Shown one piece after another: positions 37,425-46,794 of a DNA stretch of 64,000 bases. Location of the stretch: positions 1,426,001-1,490,000 of the forward strand of contig OY764222.1 of assembly GCA_963668325.1 (NCBI GenBank), read 5' to 3'. Numbering within the stretch: the stretch's first letter is position 1; each line of letters begins with the position of its first letter. The position numbers and the translations under genes are program-made. Below the pieces are notes generated by a model. It ran no database searches. It saw only the letters and a program-made list of their open reading frames with translations, and was not told the origin of the DNA. The stretch is from MPNP01 sp963668325 (GTDB lineage Bacteria; Pseudomonadota; Alphaproteobacteria; Rhodobacterales; Rhodobacteraceae).

Positions 37425-39650
37425 ATGGCGAAGAAAAAAGAGGGATCCCAACTTCGAATTGAGGAACCACCCGTCAATACGATAACTGTTTCTGGCACAG
37501 TTAAGCGGATAGTTTTCAACAATCCAGAAAATGGGTTTCATATCCTTCGAGTAATACCGGAAAATGAGAAATATGAAGCGACTGTTGTCGGTATAGGATT
37601 AGGGTCCATTGAATCTGGAACCCACATCACGGCTTATGGAAAATGGATAAACGACCCTAAATACGGGAAACAATTCAAAGCCCAGTCCATTCAGAGCCGT
37701 TTACCAACCCAACCTAAAGCCATAGAACGGTACCTTAGTTCCGGGGTCTTTAAAGGTGTTGGAGACATCCTAGCTGAAAGGCTGGTCAAGCAATTTGGCA
37801 ACAAGGTTTTTGAGGTGCTTGAAAAGGAACCACAAAAATTGGCTCAGGTAAAGGGGCTGAATAAAAGCGTAATTGATAATATGGTGAATATCTGGGATTC
37901 TCAAAAAGAAGAATCACAGGTTACTATTTTTCTCCATGAATTTGGTCTGTCAAAATCAGTTATTCGGCGGATCATCAAGCGATATGGATATAACACTTTC
38001 AACGCAATCAAGGCCAATCCTTATATATTAATTGATGATATTTGGGGGATTGGATTTACAACCGCCGATGAAATTGCCCAGAATATTGGAATAAACAAGC
38101 AAGATTCCAAAAGAGTTAGGGCAGGTCTCATTTATACCCTCCAATTGGCAGCACAAAATGGTAGCTGTGGGGCATTTCTTGCTGATCTTCTGACTGATAC
38201 CGAAATCCTTTTGGAGGTTCCAAGGGATGCAATCTATCTGGAGCTAAGGTCCGAGGTTCAAAAGGGCAATTTGGCAATTGAAGATCAAGACGGTATCAAG
38301 ACGGTTTTTCTACGATATTATTACGATTTGGAAAATTTTGTTGCCGATCAGATTAGTGAGAAAAGCCAAAAAACAGTTCCTTGGGAGACCTACAATTTCC
38401 AGAACATTTTCGAAGGTATAGAACGTAGCTCCAACATATCATTTTCTGAACAGCAAAGGAAAGCAATCAAAGCCGCATTCACCAGCAATTTGACCATAAT
38501 TACTGGGGGACCAGGAGTTGGCAAGACAACAATAATCAATGCTGTGTTAAAAATATTTTTATCCTTGGACCTGGAGGTAAAACTTTGTGCACCTACCGGT
38601 ACGGCAGCAAAAAAAATGGGATTGGCTACAGGGTATTTTGCCTCAACAATACACAGTTTGCTAGGTATTGACCCCATAAGGCAGGAGATGAAATTTAACG
38701 AGAAAAATCCTTTGGAATGTGATTTGCTGGTCGTAGATGAAGTTTCGATGATTGATATTGAATTGATGGCCACTCTTTTGAAGGCTATTGGTCCCTCTAC
38801 TGCCATACTATTCGTTGGAGACAAGGATCAGTTGCCCTCCATTGGGCCAGGTAATGTTCTAAAGGATATAATCTTTTCCCAATCAGTGGAAGTGGTTTTT
38901 CTGACAGAGATTTACCGTCAGGCTCAGGGCAGTAGGATCATTACGGTTGCTCGACATATTTTGGAAGGAAATATTCCGAATTTGAAGAGTAATCTCAATG
39001 ATGATTTTTTCTTTATTGAAACAAATGATCCCCAAAAATGCCAAGACTATGTAAGTCTTATGGTAACAGAAAGAATCCCCAAAAAATTTGGGTTGGATCC
39101 CTTACGTGATATCCAAGTCCTTGCTCCGATGAAGAATGGCCTCGTTGGAATTAATGCCTTAAATGAGGTTCTTCAGGCCAAACTTAATCCTGTTGCAGGC
39201 CAGAAAGTACTTCATGGATCCAGAAGTTTTTCCAGAGGTGATAAGGTCATTCAGAACCGGAATGATTATGACAAGGAGATATTTAACGGAGACATTGGTC
39301 ATATTTTTCGTATAGAAAGCGAAAATCGCCGAATGGAGGTAGATTTTGATGGGAGGGTAGTGGAATATGAATTTGATGATTTGGACTCCCTTGATCCGGC
39401 TTTTGCCATTACAATCCATAAAAGTCAGGGATCAGAGTACCCTGCTGTTGTTATTCCACTAATGCTTCAACATAGAATTATGCTCCAAAGAAAGTTAATT
39501 TATACGGGTATAACCAGAGGGAAGGGTTTGGTTGTTGTAATCGGACAGGCTGAAGCTTTTAGTAAAGCAATCAGGAATGTCAGTTTTGGTAGAAAAACAT
39601 CAGAACGGGTGACTAGGTTGGGCCAACTATTGTTAGCGGATGACTCCTAA
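37425..39650 (+). CDS. recD2: RecD2-like ATP-dependent DNA helicase
   Basis: This 741-residue superfamily 1 helicase has the RecD2 layout: an N-terminal OB-like domain (TVSGTVKRIVFNNPENGFHIL), helix-hairpin-helix repeats (about 95-220), then the helicase core with Walker A ITGGPGVGKTTI (around residue 365), Walker B VVDEVSMID, VGDKDQLPSIGPG, and the C-terminal UvrD-like AITIHKSQGSEYP. It unwinds DNA 5' to 3' independently of RecBC. ATG 37425 is preferred; an in-frame TTG 37416 adds three residues. Neither has a strong ribosome site. Confidence 0.93.
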   Translation: MAKKKEGSQLRIEEPPVNTITVSGTVKRIVFNNPENGFHILRVIPENEKYEATVVGIGLGSIESGTHITAYGKWINDPKYGKQFKAQSIQSRLPTQPKAIERYLSSGVFKGVGDILAERLVKQFGNKVFEVLEKEPQKLAQVKGLNKSVIDNMVNIWDSQKEESQVTIFLHEFGLSKSVIRRIIKRYGYNTFNAIKANPYILIDDIWGIGFTTADEIAQNIGINKQDSKRVRAGLIYTLQLAAQNGSCGAFLADLLTDTEILLEVPRDAIYLELRSEVQKGNLAIEDQDGIKTVFLRYYYDLENFVADQISEKSQKTVPWETYNFQNIFEGIERSSNISFSEQQRKAIKAAFTSNLTIITGGPGVGKTTIINAVLKIFLSLDLEVKLCAPTGTAAKKMGLATGYFASTIHSLLGIDPIRQEMKFNEKNPLECDLLVVDEVSMIDIELMATLLKAIGPSTAILFVGDKDQLPSIGPGNVLKDIIFSQSVEVVFLTEIYRQAQGSRIITVARHILEGNIPNLKSNLNDDFFFIETNDPQKCQDYVSLMVTERIPKKFGLDPLRDIQVLAPMKNGLVGINALNEVLQAKLNPVAGQKVLHGSRSFSRGDKVIQNRNDYDKEIFNGDIGHIFRIESENRRMEVDFDGRVVEYEFDDLDSLDPAFAITIHKSQGSEYPAVVIPLMLQHRIMLQRKLIYTGITRGKGLVVVIGQAEAFSKAIRNVSFGRKTSERVTRLGQLLLADDS

Positions 39651-39671
39651 GTTCAGAAAAAACTAATTTTT

Positions 39672-39716
39672 TTGCATTGCAGCATTTTTTCTCTTGAAAT
39701 GTTGCATTGCAGCATT
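39672..39716 (+). promoter_or_regulatory. Two TGC-rich boxes upstream of phasin gene (PhaR-like operators)
   Basis: The 15-mer TTGCATTGCAGCATT occurs twice, at 39672-39686 and 39702-39716, exactly 30 bp apart and about 60 bp before the phasin start. TGC/GCA-rich sites before phasin genes are known targets of the PHB-responsive repressor PhaR. The 30-bp step (about three helical turns) fits cooperative binding. Confidence 0.7.
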
Positions 39717-39772
39717 ATATCTCCTTCAATCAATGTTCAGAATGACAAATTAAACGATTAAAGGATAAGACA

Positions 39773-40135
39773 ATGAATCAGTTTCAAGATTACTCAAAAG
39801 CATTTTCCAATATTGCTTCTTACTTCCCACTCTCTCCGGCAACCATGAATGATAATTATCTAAAGACAACAGAGAATTTTGGGAAAGCTGTAAATATCGC
39901 TTTAAATGCAGCTTCAGAAGTTGTTGACATTAATGACAAATGGGCCAGGGATACACTTGCAAGGGCCAAGGTTGTTTCTGATGAAAAACCTTCACCAGAA
40001 AACTACACCAAAGCCATGCAGGATTATGCCTCCTCCTCTTGGGAAGCTTCAACTCAATATCTCGCTTCCTATACCGAGGTTGCTCGCAAGGCTCAGATGG
40101 ATACCGTTGAGTTGGTAATTGGTTCCACCAAATAA
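39773..40135 (+). CDS. Phasin family protein
   Basis: This 120-residue helical protein matches the phasin family in size and pattern (amphipathic helices, A-rich; FQDYSKAFSNIAS, then KAMQDYASSSWEASTQYLASYTEVARKAQMDTVELV). Phasins coat polyhydroxyalkanoate granules. The TGC-rich boxes upstream and the strong terminator downstream suggest a separate, well-expressed transcription unit under a PhaR-like repressor. No PHA synthase gene is in the window. Confidence 0.85.
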   Translation: MNQFQDYSKAFSNIASYFPLSPATMNDNYLKTTENFGKAVNIALNAASEVVDINDKWARDTLARAKVVSDEKPSPENYTKAMQDYASSSWEASTQYLASYTEVARKAQMDTVELVIGSTK

Positions 40136-40158
40136 AAGAACTTTATAGTTTCTCCCAC

Positions 40159-40191
40159 GGGAGGGATAAGTACTTATCCCTCCCACCTTTT
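40159..40191 (+). terminator. Rho-independent terminator of phasin gene
   Basis: A perfect 12-bp stem (40159-40170 and 40173-40184) is followed by ACCTTTTT. It begins 24 bp after the phasin stop. Confidence 0.9.
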
Positions 40192-40289
40192 TATCCAAAC
40201 CCCAGCTCGAACAACCAGTTCCTATTTCGAAGTCATTTGAATTACTGGCAAATAGGTCAAAATTCTTTCTCAAAATTCCCAAAAACCTG

Positions 40290-40492
40290 AAACTTTTATC
40301 CGGTTGAGGAGGCCACCATAAGGTGTCGTCTCTTGCTCAGGGGTAAATTTTAACTTGAAGGGAAAGGACTTTTTGACTACCATTATGTTCACCCGTTGGG
40401 TTGGTTTTATGTTGTTGAGATTATAGCACGAAAAGGCCGTTGTCACAAGCAATCCAACGGGTTTTTTATCTGTTTTGATCGCGGATCAGGGA
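40290..40492 (-). pseudogene. Left-end remnant of an IS1380-family element
   Basis: On the minus strand this piece starts with the terminal repeat CCCTGATCCGCGATC (ending at 40491) and the same leader as the IS1380 copy at 45848, then encodes about 30 residues (KKSFPFKLKFTPEQETTPYGG) aligned with that copy's transposase N-terminus (PVKPKFTSKQDITPFGD). Homology stops after about 200 bp. It is a diverged, truncated second copy. Confidence 0.8.
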
Positions 40493-40534
40493 ACTTGAAA
40501 AAGCCCTCATGGGAATCCTTTAATATTCCTTTGC

Positions 40535-40807
40535 CTAGCAGGAATCAGCATTCACCCGCAAATAGTCGTCCATAAACTCATCGATATATTTCGATACTGA
40601 CGAAAGGATGTAATTGCTATTAGTGCCGTGTGTTCCTGTAGAGCCAGTTGCCCAAGTAATGCCACCCCACTCTCTCCCTGAGAATACCCTGTCTACAAGA
40701 GGTTTAAGTAAAGCAACATCAACACTGAAGGCATTACCCACAACATGAACAGACACTAGTAAGAATGGAAAGGTCAATTCTTCGGCATACAAGCGGGCGG
40801 ATCGCAA
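40535..40807 (-). pseudogene. C-terminal fragment of an unrecognised protein
   Basis: A 90-codon frame encodes a coherent, protein-like C-terminus (VVGNAFSVDVALLKPLVDRV, ATGSTGTHGTNSNYILSSVSKYIDEFMDDYLRVN) but no start. Just upstream, another frame continues (AIYRNRYKKLIAIR), so a frameshift near 40807 and loss of the 5' part are likely. It lies right beside the truncated IS1380 end, which may have caused the loss. I do not recognise the family. Confidence 0.5.
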
Positions 40808-41017
40808 TCAACTTCTTGTAGCGATTTCTATATATTGCAGACATAGCATAGGCCAGTAAGTCACCCTTTCACGGGAAATATAACACCATATTCAAACCAT
40901 TGCGGCGGAAGCAAAAAATTCTACCCAGGCCAGATCTTGAAGGGCTGAAGGAGTTTGTCGACAGTATTAATGCACTAAACTGGCGGTCAGATAACCTTTT
41001 TTATGAAGGAAAACTAA

Positions 41018-41245
41018 ATGAGCAGGTTTTATTCGTTCTTCACTAAACATAACAAAAATAATGATGGTCTTATTGTCATAGATAATAATAAGTCTAAGAA
41101 AGACTTAGATATTGCAAAAGAGTATTGTAACCAAGGTTACTTGAAAAGGCTTAGTCCTAAAGGATTGCTTTTTCATCTGACAGATCATGGGGAAAGGGAA
41201 ATTCGGATGGCCGTAAAAGCTTTGGAAACGTTGAAAACAAAGTAA
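41018..41245 (+). CDS. Small hypothetical protein
   Basis: This 75-residue frame starts at ATG 41018 with AAGGA 7 nt upstream, a good ribosome site. The protein is lysine-rich with a segment (YCNQGYLKRLSPKGLLFHLTDHGEREIRMAVKAL) that could form a winged-helix-like unit, as GYL-KRL...LTDHGE resembles recognition-wing patterns of small regulators (inference only). No family recognised. It sits alone between remnants. Confidence 0.5.
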   Translation: MSRFYSFFTKHNKNNDGLIVIDNNKSKKDLDIAKEYCNQGYLKRLSPKGLLFHLTDHGEREIRMAVKALETLKTK

Positions 41246-41546
41246 AAACATCGGCTAAAGACACTTACCAAAAACTGGATAACCGCCCAAGTTAAGGAAA
41301 CCATTCAAAAATTCCTTGCATTTAGTATTTGTTGGGAATGTTCTCTATTTTTTATTCCCTCCTTTGTGGCCATCTGCCCCCTCTTCAGTCCCAATCTCCG
41401 CAGATAAAGTTCTTTTTATTAAATAATGAAACCTTGTTAAAGCAGGCTGAGTTTTGCAGGGTTCCCCACTCCAGACCGCCATGAAATTTGCCAAAGGAAT
41501 AATCTTAGTTATAATTAATTGCCTATTAGTTTGTTAAAGTTGAACA
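41246..41546. other. Intergenic region before split ATPase gene
   Basis: About 300 bp with no coding frame or clear repeat. It should contain the promoter of the ATPase gene starting at ATG 41547. Confidence 0.45.
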
Positions 41547-41770
41547 ATGAAAAATCCATTTGCCAGCAAGAATGTTGATGCCCCCGATCTTGAGGGGTTG
41601 AAGGAATTTTCCCTGAGTCCCGATCGGAGTTATGCCAGGTTTTTTGTCGGACGGACCACTGTCCTTGAAAACATAGATAATGCCTGGCAACGGCGGATGA
41701 AACAGTGGCGTGGGGGTAATCCCGATGCGTTCGATTCTTCAACCCGGATTGTCCAGGGGGCACCGGGGGC

Positions 41771-44419
41771 CTATCAATGTATCACACTTGACTCTGCAGG
41801 CAGGTTTAGTTGTTAGAATCCTTGGTCAAGGCTGGTGTACCGACTGGTATCATCATGATTGTTGTTTTTTTCTAATTATTTCACCTTGGATTTCTTACCT
41901 TATTTCGGCAGAAGTGGGACAAAATTTTTCAGGATGCTACAATTTTATTAATAAAATCAATTTCCCTGCTATTTCTTTCCCAAGCTGTTCCATTTAACCC
42001 CTGATAAAGCTTACCCGAAGCAAAGGGCGATTAACCAGGATTGATTATTGTGCCAAACAAACCGTCCAGGCAACAGCGTCCCCCACGAGGGTTATATATT
42101 ACGCTGACCGAAGGATGGTCACGGCTTACCCGTGACCAGGATCTTCATGCCGGCCAAGATCAGTTAGAGCAGCCTGGTAGCCCATCATGTAGTTGTTTAG
42201 AAACAACAGGCCTTCCCAGAGCTTCTGGGTTCCGGGTAGCGGTTGGCGCCTGCTGGGATGGAACCCGGCCAAACCAGCAATCAGAACCACAAACTCGGCC
42301 ATGGTCATATCTTCGGGTGGACCTCTGGGAACCTTGAGATGCCGCCAGCGGCTCACCGAACACAAGACGGTCAGCATCATCGGTGATTCATGTTGCCGGG
42401 CCCAATCCTTCGGATGCTCGGACGCCAGACGGGACAATTCCCAGACACGCATGGCGGTGATGGCATCAAAGGCCAGACACTTGGCCAGGTCTTCAGCCGC
42501 ATCAAGCCGGCGGTCCTGCAGACGAGTTCCGACCTTAAGCGCATGGAAAAAGCGTTCAATGCTCCAGCGCCGCTCATAGAATTGCAAGGTTTCAATGGCA
42601 AGGGCACGCCCGGGCTGTTGCCTGGTGGTGGTTTGCAACATCCAGTGCAAGGCCTTGTGCTTGGGCGGTGGGCTCTCCTCACGAGCTTCGACTACAATCG
42701 CCCGCAACGGCTTCTCGTCCTTGGCCGTGTGAGGTGGTACCAGGGTAACCTCACAACAGCGTAAGGTCAGGGTTGCGGTCCGAGCGGCCCGACGTTGGGG
42801 GCCACCTCGGCGTGGCACCGCAATGCGGCGGGTTCCCAATGAGGGCTGCCTGGCCATGTATTGCCAGAGGTCGATCGCTTCCCCATCAGCTGTCTTGACC
42901 CGGCGTTTGACGCCTTTGTTGGCGCGGACCAGAAGCTCGGTATCAAGCGTACGGGCGTGGGTCAACAACTCCCAGAAATCACCTTCCCGGTCACAAATCG
43001 TCACCACCCGGCTGGCCGGACACACCTCGGCCAATTCGGCCGAGCGGTCCAACATCCTGACCCAGCGCCGGCTGTCGTTGGACGGATCTTGTCGAAACGA
43101 TACATCCATGTCATAGAGACCCAACGGTCGTCCCGCCGGCGTGACGGCCACACCACAGTGCGGCAGAAGACCACGCGTTCCTTTGCCACCGCCACCAAGA
43201 TGATCCAGCCCCACAGTCGCCACCAGCGTGTCATAGTTCAGGGTGGTGGTGTCCTGCACGGCCAAAACCACCGATTGGGACCGACAACGCTCCACGGTCG
43301 CTTCATAATGGGAGAACATTATATCGTCCATCTTGATAGCCTCATTCGATAATAAGCGATACGCGGCCTGTTGGTCGGCCGCACGCGGAAAAAGAGCCGG
43401 CAGGGCAACTCCAGGTGCCGCCAGCCAGGCTTGGCCCATGGCCATGATCCGGCGGCGAATACGCCCATCAGGATAGGCACAGCGGGCATATTCCCTTGTG
43501 GCCCACTCACCCTCACACCACGGCTCCGAGGTCTGGCCCAGAACACGAGCCGGTTCAACACACAGTTGCGCCTGCCAGTTGTCTACCAACGGTTGCAACC
43601 AGACCTGCCGCCGGATACCCGAACGCCGACCTGATGAGCACCGGGGACAACAAGACCAACCAGCCGAGCGATAACTGGTACCGGTATATCCCGGGGCCAC
43701 AAAAGTTTGTAATAACACTGGACGCTGCTGATAATAATAGGCCCAATCATCAGCAATGCAACTGGTCGCCAGTTGTAGGGCCCGCGAGGCCAGACCATGG
43801 ACCCGTACCGATGGCAAAAGCAAAAATCGGTTGTTGCACAGCACCCGGCCAATATGAGCATGGCGAGCCTTCACTGACCAGCCAATAACTTCATCCCGTG
43901 GAAGCAGTTGCAAGCCCGCACTGACAAAACTGAGACCGCCCAGGATACCATAACGCGAGGAGCGTAGCCAATAGAGTATACGTCCACCCGGTGAACGCCT
44001 CCACCCTTCGGGATGATGGCTGGCCATCATTTTTTCCCAGGCCAAACGCTCGGTTTTAGTTACACGCGCCACGCTGAGGGTGCCCAGTTCCGACAAGCTA
44101 CACTTAATGGTTTGATCTGGAAACCCGGTTGGTAAAGAGGCATGAGCCTCCGGCATCACGACCTGGGCGGCTGGCAAGGAGACCTCAAGAAGCGCGGCCA
44201 GTTTCGGTAGAAGTTTCTGGGCAGCCGCTCGGCTACTCAACTGCTCGCGATGGCAAAGGGCTTCAGCCAAGGCTGTGCGAGACAGCCCGGAAACCTCAGT
44301 GTTCTGACAAACCTGCCTGAACCAGCAAGCAGTGTCGGATGAAAGTTGAAAAGTACCAATAAACATGGCATAGTGATTCGCATAAAATCATTGCAGAGTC
44401 AAGTGTGATACATTGATAG
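41771..44419 (-). mobile_element. IS4/Tn5-type insertion element with DruA-domain transposase
   Basis: This 2649-bp element has perfect 28-bp terminal inverted repeats (41771-41798 and 44392-44419, outer end CTATCAATGTATCACAC) and is flanked by a 9-bp direct repeat ACCGGGGGC (41762-41770 and 44420-44428). A 9-bp duplication matches Tn5/IS50-type elements of the IS4 family. Perfect ends and an intact transposase show a recent insertion. About 330 bp next to the left end (41799-42125) are non-coding. Confidence 0.95.
42126..44366 (-). CDS. IS4-family (Tn5-like) transposase with DruA-like DUF4338 N-terminal region
   Basis: This 746-residue transposase has two parts. Residues about 100-250 match the DUF4338/DruA pattern: YGILGGLSFVSAGLQLLPRD, IGWS, RVLCNNRFLLLPSVRVHGLASR and RPVLLQTFVAPGYTGTSYRSAGW. 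Residues 285-700 are Tn5-like: the WATREYARCAYPDGRIRRR DNA-binding region, catalytic Asp372 (VQDTT), Asp459 (CDREGD) and Glu604 (RRWSIERFFHALKVG). All three catalytic residues are present, so it looks active. DruA is known as the core of the Druantia anti-phage system; here no other Druantia gene is nearby, so the domain more likely serves transposition. Confidence 0.92.
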   Translation of the reverse strand: MFIGTFQLSSDTACWFRQVCQNTEVSGLSRTALAEALCHREQLSSRAAAQKLLPKLAALLEVSLPAAQVVMPEAHASLPTGFPDQTIKCSLSELGTLSVARVTKTERLAWEKMMASHHPEGWRRSPGGRILYWLRSSRYGILGGLSFVSAGLQLLPRDEVIGWSVKARHAHIGRVLCNNRFLLLPSVRVHGLASRALQLATSCIADDWAYYYQQRPVLLQTFVAPGYTGTSYRSAGWSCCPRCSSGRRSGIRRQVWLQPLVDNWQAQLCVEPARVLGQTSEPWCEGEWATREYARCAYPDGRIRRRIMAMGQAWLAAPGVALPALFPRAADQQAAYRLLSNEAIKMDDIMFSHYEATVERCRSQSVVLAVQDTTTLNYDTLVATVGLDHLGGGGKGTRGLLPHCGVAVTPAGRPLGLYDMDVSFRQDPSNDSRRWVRMLDRSAELAEVCPASRVVTICDREGDFWELLTHARTLDTELLVRANKGVKRRVKTADGEAIDLWQYMARQPSLGTRRIAVPRRGGPQRRAARTATLTLRCCEVTLVPPHTAKDEKPLRAIVVEAREESPPPKHKALHWMLQTTTRQQPGRALAIETLQFYERRWSIERFFHALKVGTRLQDRRLDAAEDLAKCLAFDAITAMRVWELSRLASEHPKDWARQHESPMMLTVLCSVSRWRHLKVPRGPPEDMTMAEFVVLIAGLAGFHPSRRQPLPGTQKLWEGLLFLNNYMMGYQAALTDLGRHEDPGHG

Positions 44420-46631
44420 ACCGGGGGCGGGCAAGACCAGTGTCGGTGCCCGGCTGGCCAAGGAATTGTGGAAGCCTGGTCATCCCGACTATATGTTCGG
44501 CAAGGACAAGGAGAAGGCCCCCCATGTGGTGAGATTGAATGCCAAAACCCTGAATAACACCCTGAATGTTTTCAGGAACATCTGCGAGGTCATAAAACCT
44601 GATGTTCAGGGGATGTTTGAGACCCCCCGGACAAAAAGTACTGGCCAATCCGGGTCAGCCGATGCGGTCGTCGTCAAGGGTGAACTCAGCCGGGCGACAT
44701 CAGACCAATTCAAACAGGCAAGTGCGGACATGGAATGGAGCCATCTGCGGCAGGCCCTTGACAGCCAGGGTAAATATGACTGGACCCGTCCGGTCTGCCT
44801 CATGATCGACGAGGCCCAGAACCTCGATGAGCCCGGCATTGACCTGCTGGCCAGCATGCATGAAGGTACTCATCAGATGCCGATCTTTCCCATCCTGATG
44901 GGACTCGGCAATACCTGGCAAACAGTGATAAGCACTGAAAAACTGACCCGCCTGGAAAGCGGTGCACTCCACACGCTGGGTGCACTGACGAAAGAGGAGG
45001 TGAAGGACCTCTGCGAGCGTTATTTCACCACCTTCCGGATCAAGGGCACAAGTGCCCGCATTAATGAATTTACCACGGGGCTGCATGCCTGGTCCGAGGG
45101 CTGGCCCTCGCACATGCACAATGCTCTCAAGGGGCTGACCAGGGAGCTCATCCAGGTGGAGGGGGATCTCTCCAAGGTCAGTTGCAAGAAAAGTCTGGCC
45201 CATGCCCAGGGCTATCACGATCTCTATTACACTTCCCGCCGGGGCAGGTTCTTTGACGACTCAAGAGAATTCCTGGGGGCTCTCATGGCCGGGTTACCCC
45301 CTGGCCAACCGCAGCGGGCCCGCACCATCAAAACCATGATCATGGGTTTGCAGGACCGGGAAAAGAACCAGCCCTTCAGCCAGGTTGCCGGAGTACCGGT
45401 CGAGGAGCTGTTCAACCGTCTGTTGGTACGGGGCTTCATCCAGCCGGACCAGCCGAGCGGCGATTATGTCTGCCCCATCCCTTCACTCCGACGATGGTGT
45501 CTGGCCAGGGCCGGTATAGCGGATCCGCTGGAAGGGAACCCCAAGCCACCATCCAAATAAGGCCCCCCGCACCTTCCCCCAATAGCCCCGATAATACCCA
45601 TTATGTTAAATAGGATTTCCTTCCTGGAATGGAGTTTTGTGCTTTGGTAACGGGAGTTTGCTGTTGGTAATGAATGGTTTATGGATAAAACCAGTTAGAA
45701 AACAAATTTCAAGAATCTCAATAGGGGGTAACAATTTGAGAAATTCAAGTTGATTTAAATTAAAAAACAACAACTGTAAATGAGATTGTGTTTTATTCCA
45801 TTAAATACAGCTCTGCGGGCCAATGAAAAACGGGATGAAGTATTAGTCCCTGATCCGCGATCAAATAAATAAAAAAACCCGTTAGATTGCTTGTGACGAA
45901 GGCACTTTCATGCTAATGTCACAACAACTTAAACCTAACCTAACGGGTGAACATTATGCTATCTCAAAATACCTTTCCAGTCAAGCCCAAATTTACCTCC
46001 AAACAAGATATTACGCCCTTCGGTGATGTCCTGCCCTATTTGAAGATTTCGATTGATCAGAAAATCTTTTACCAACTCCCCGGGGATCGCCGTTCGCAGG
46101 GCTGGCTTGATAGCCAGATGGTTCTTGCCATCTTTTTGTTGAACCTTCTCGGTTGGGATCGGGTTTCGGATATAGATAAGCTGGAGGATGACAAGGTGTT
46201 AGGCAAGATTGTCCGCAAACTTGAACCATATTTCTTTGGCCGCGCAGTGCCACCCTCATATCCCGTCTTCGTCGTGGTCGCCAACGCACTTTCCCCTCGG
46301 CCCGTTCAATCCATGATTGGCTGGCTTGGTATCATGACCAAGCTGCTGACCAGGCTAGGGTCAAGGGCGAGGCCTATATTCCACCACCATCCAAGGAATT
46401 ACACTCCTTGCACCACATCAACAAGCTGTTGATCCACAGGCAGATAGCCGAGCGGGGTTTCACGCATTTGACCATTGATATTGATGCAACAATTATCGCC
46501 TCTGGTAAGAAAGAATGTAAGTCTACCTACCGTGCTGCCAATCGTACTGTTCCCTTTGAGAAGGGCTATCAACCATTGATGGGCTTTAGTCCCGAGTTGG
46601 GTCTGATCCTTCATACCGAGCTGCGCGATGG

Positions 46632-46788
46632 AGACTGTGAAAGTATTACCAACAGGCATTAATTGAATAGAAAATTACATATAAACCGATTAAATTATTC
46701 ACTTTTCTTAAATGTTAGGCTCTCATTTTAAGAATAAAATATTAGAAGTTTTTGAAATTTGAATTTTCCTCAAATACTTTCACAGTCT
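46632..46788. mobile_element. 157-bp MITE related to the adjacent IS1182-type element
   Basis: Inverted repeats AGACTGTGAAAGTATT (46632-46647) and AATACTTTCACAGTCT (46773-46788) are perfect and match those of the IS1182-type element next to it; the inner 125 bp are AT-rich and non-coding. CGATGG lies on both sides (46626-46631 and 46789-46794), the expected target duplication. It should be mobilised by the IS1182 transposase (inference). Confidence 0.9.
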
Positions 46789-46794
46789 CGATGG

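Larger units (their letters stand above)
41547..45560 (+). pseudogene. P-loop (AAA/Orc-like) ATPase gene split by an insertion element
   Basis: The gene is in two parts, 41547-41770 and 44429-45560. Removing the inserted element and one copy of its 9-bp duplication gives 1356 nt, an open frame of 451 residues with no other defect. The break falls inside Walker A: the left part ends QGAPGA and the right part resumes GKTSVGARL, restoring GAPGAGKT. Walker B is PVCLMIDEAQNL, followed by LGNTWQTVIS and a C-terminal winged-helix-like region. It resembles orphan ATP-binding proteins of the AAA/Orc1-Cdc6 type. DNA is more GC-rich than its AT-rich surroundings, which suggests transfer. Function unknown; a 3' fragment could still be translated from 44466. 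Confidence 0.9.

Noticed and set aside
42126..44366. A Druantia anti-phage system
   Set aside because: Only the DruA-like region is present and it is fused to a transposase; no druE helicase or other Druantia gene is nearby.
46408..46662. A separate short gene inside the IS1380 region
   Set aside because: It is the frameshifted continuation of the IS1380 transposase and runs into the MITE.
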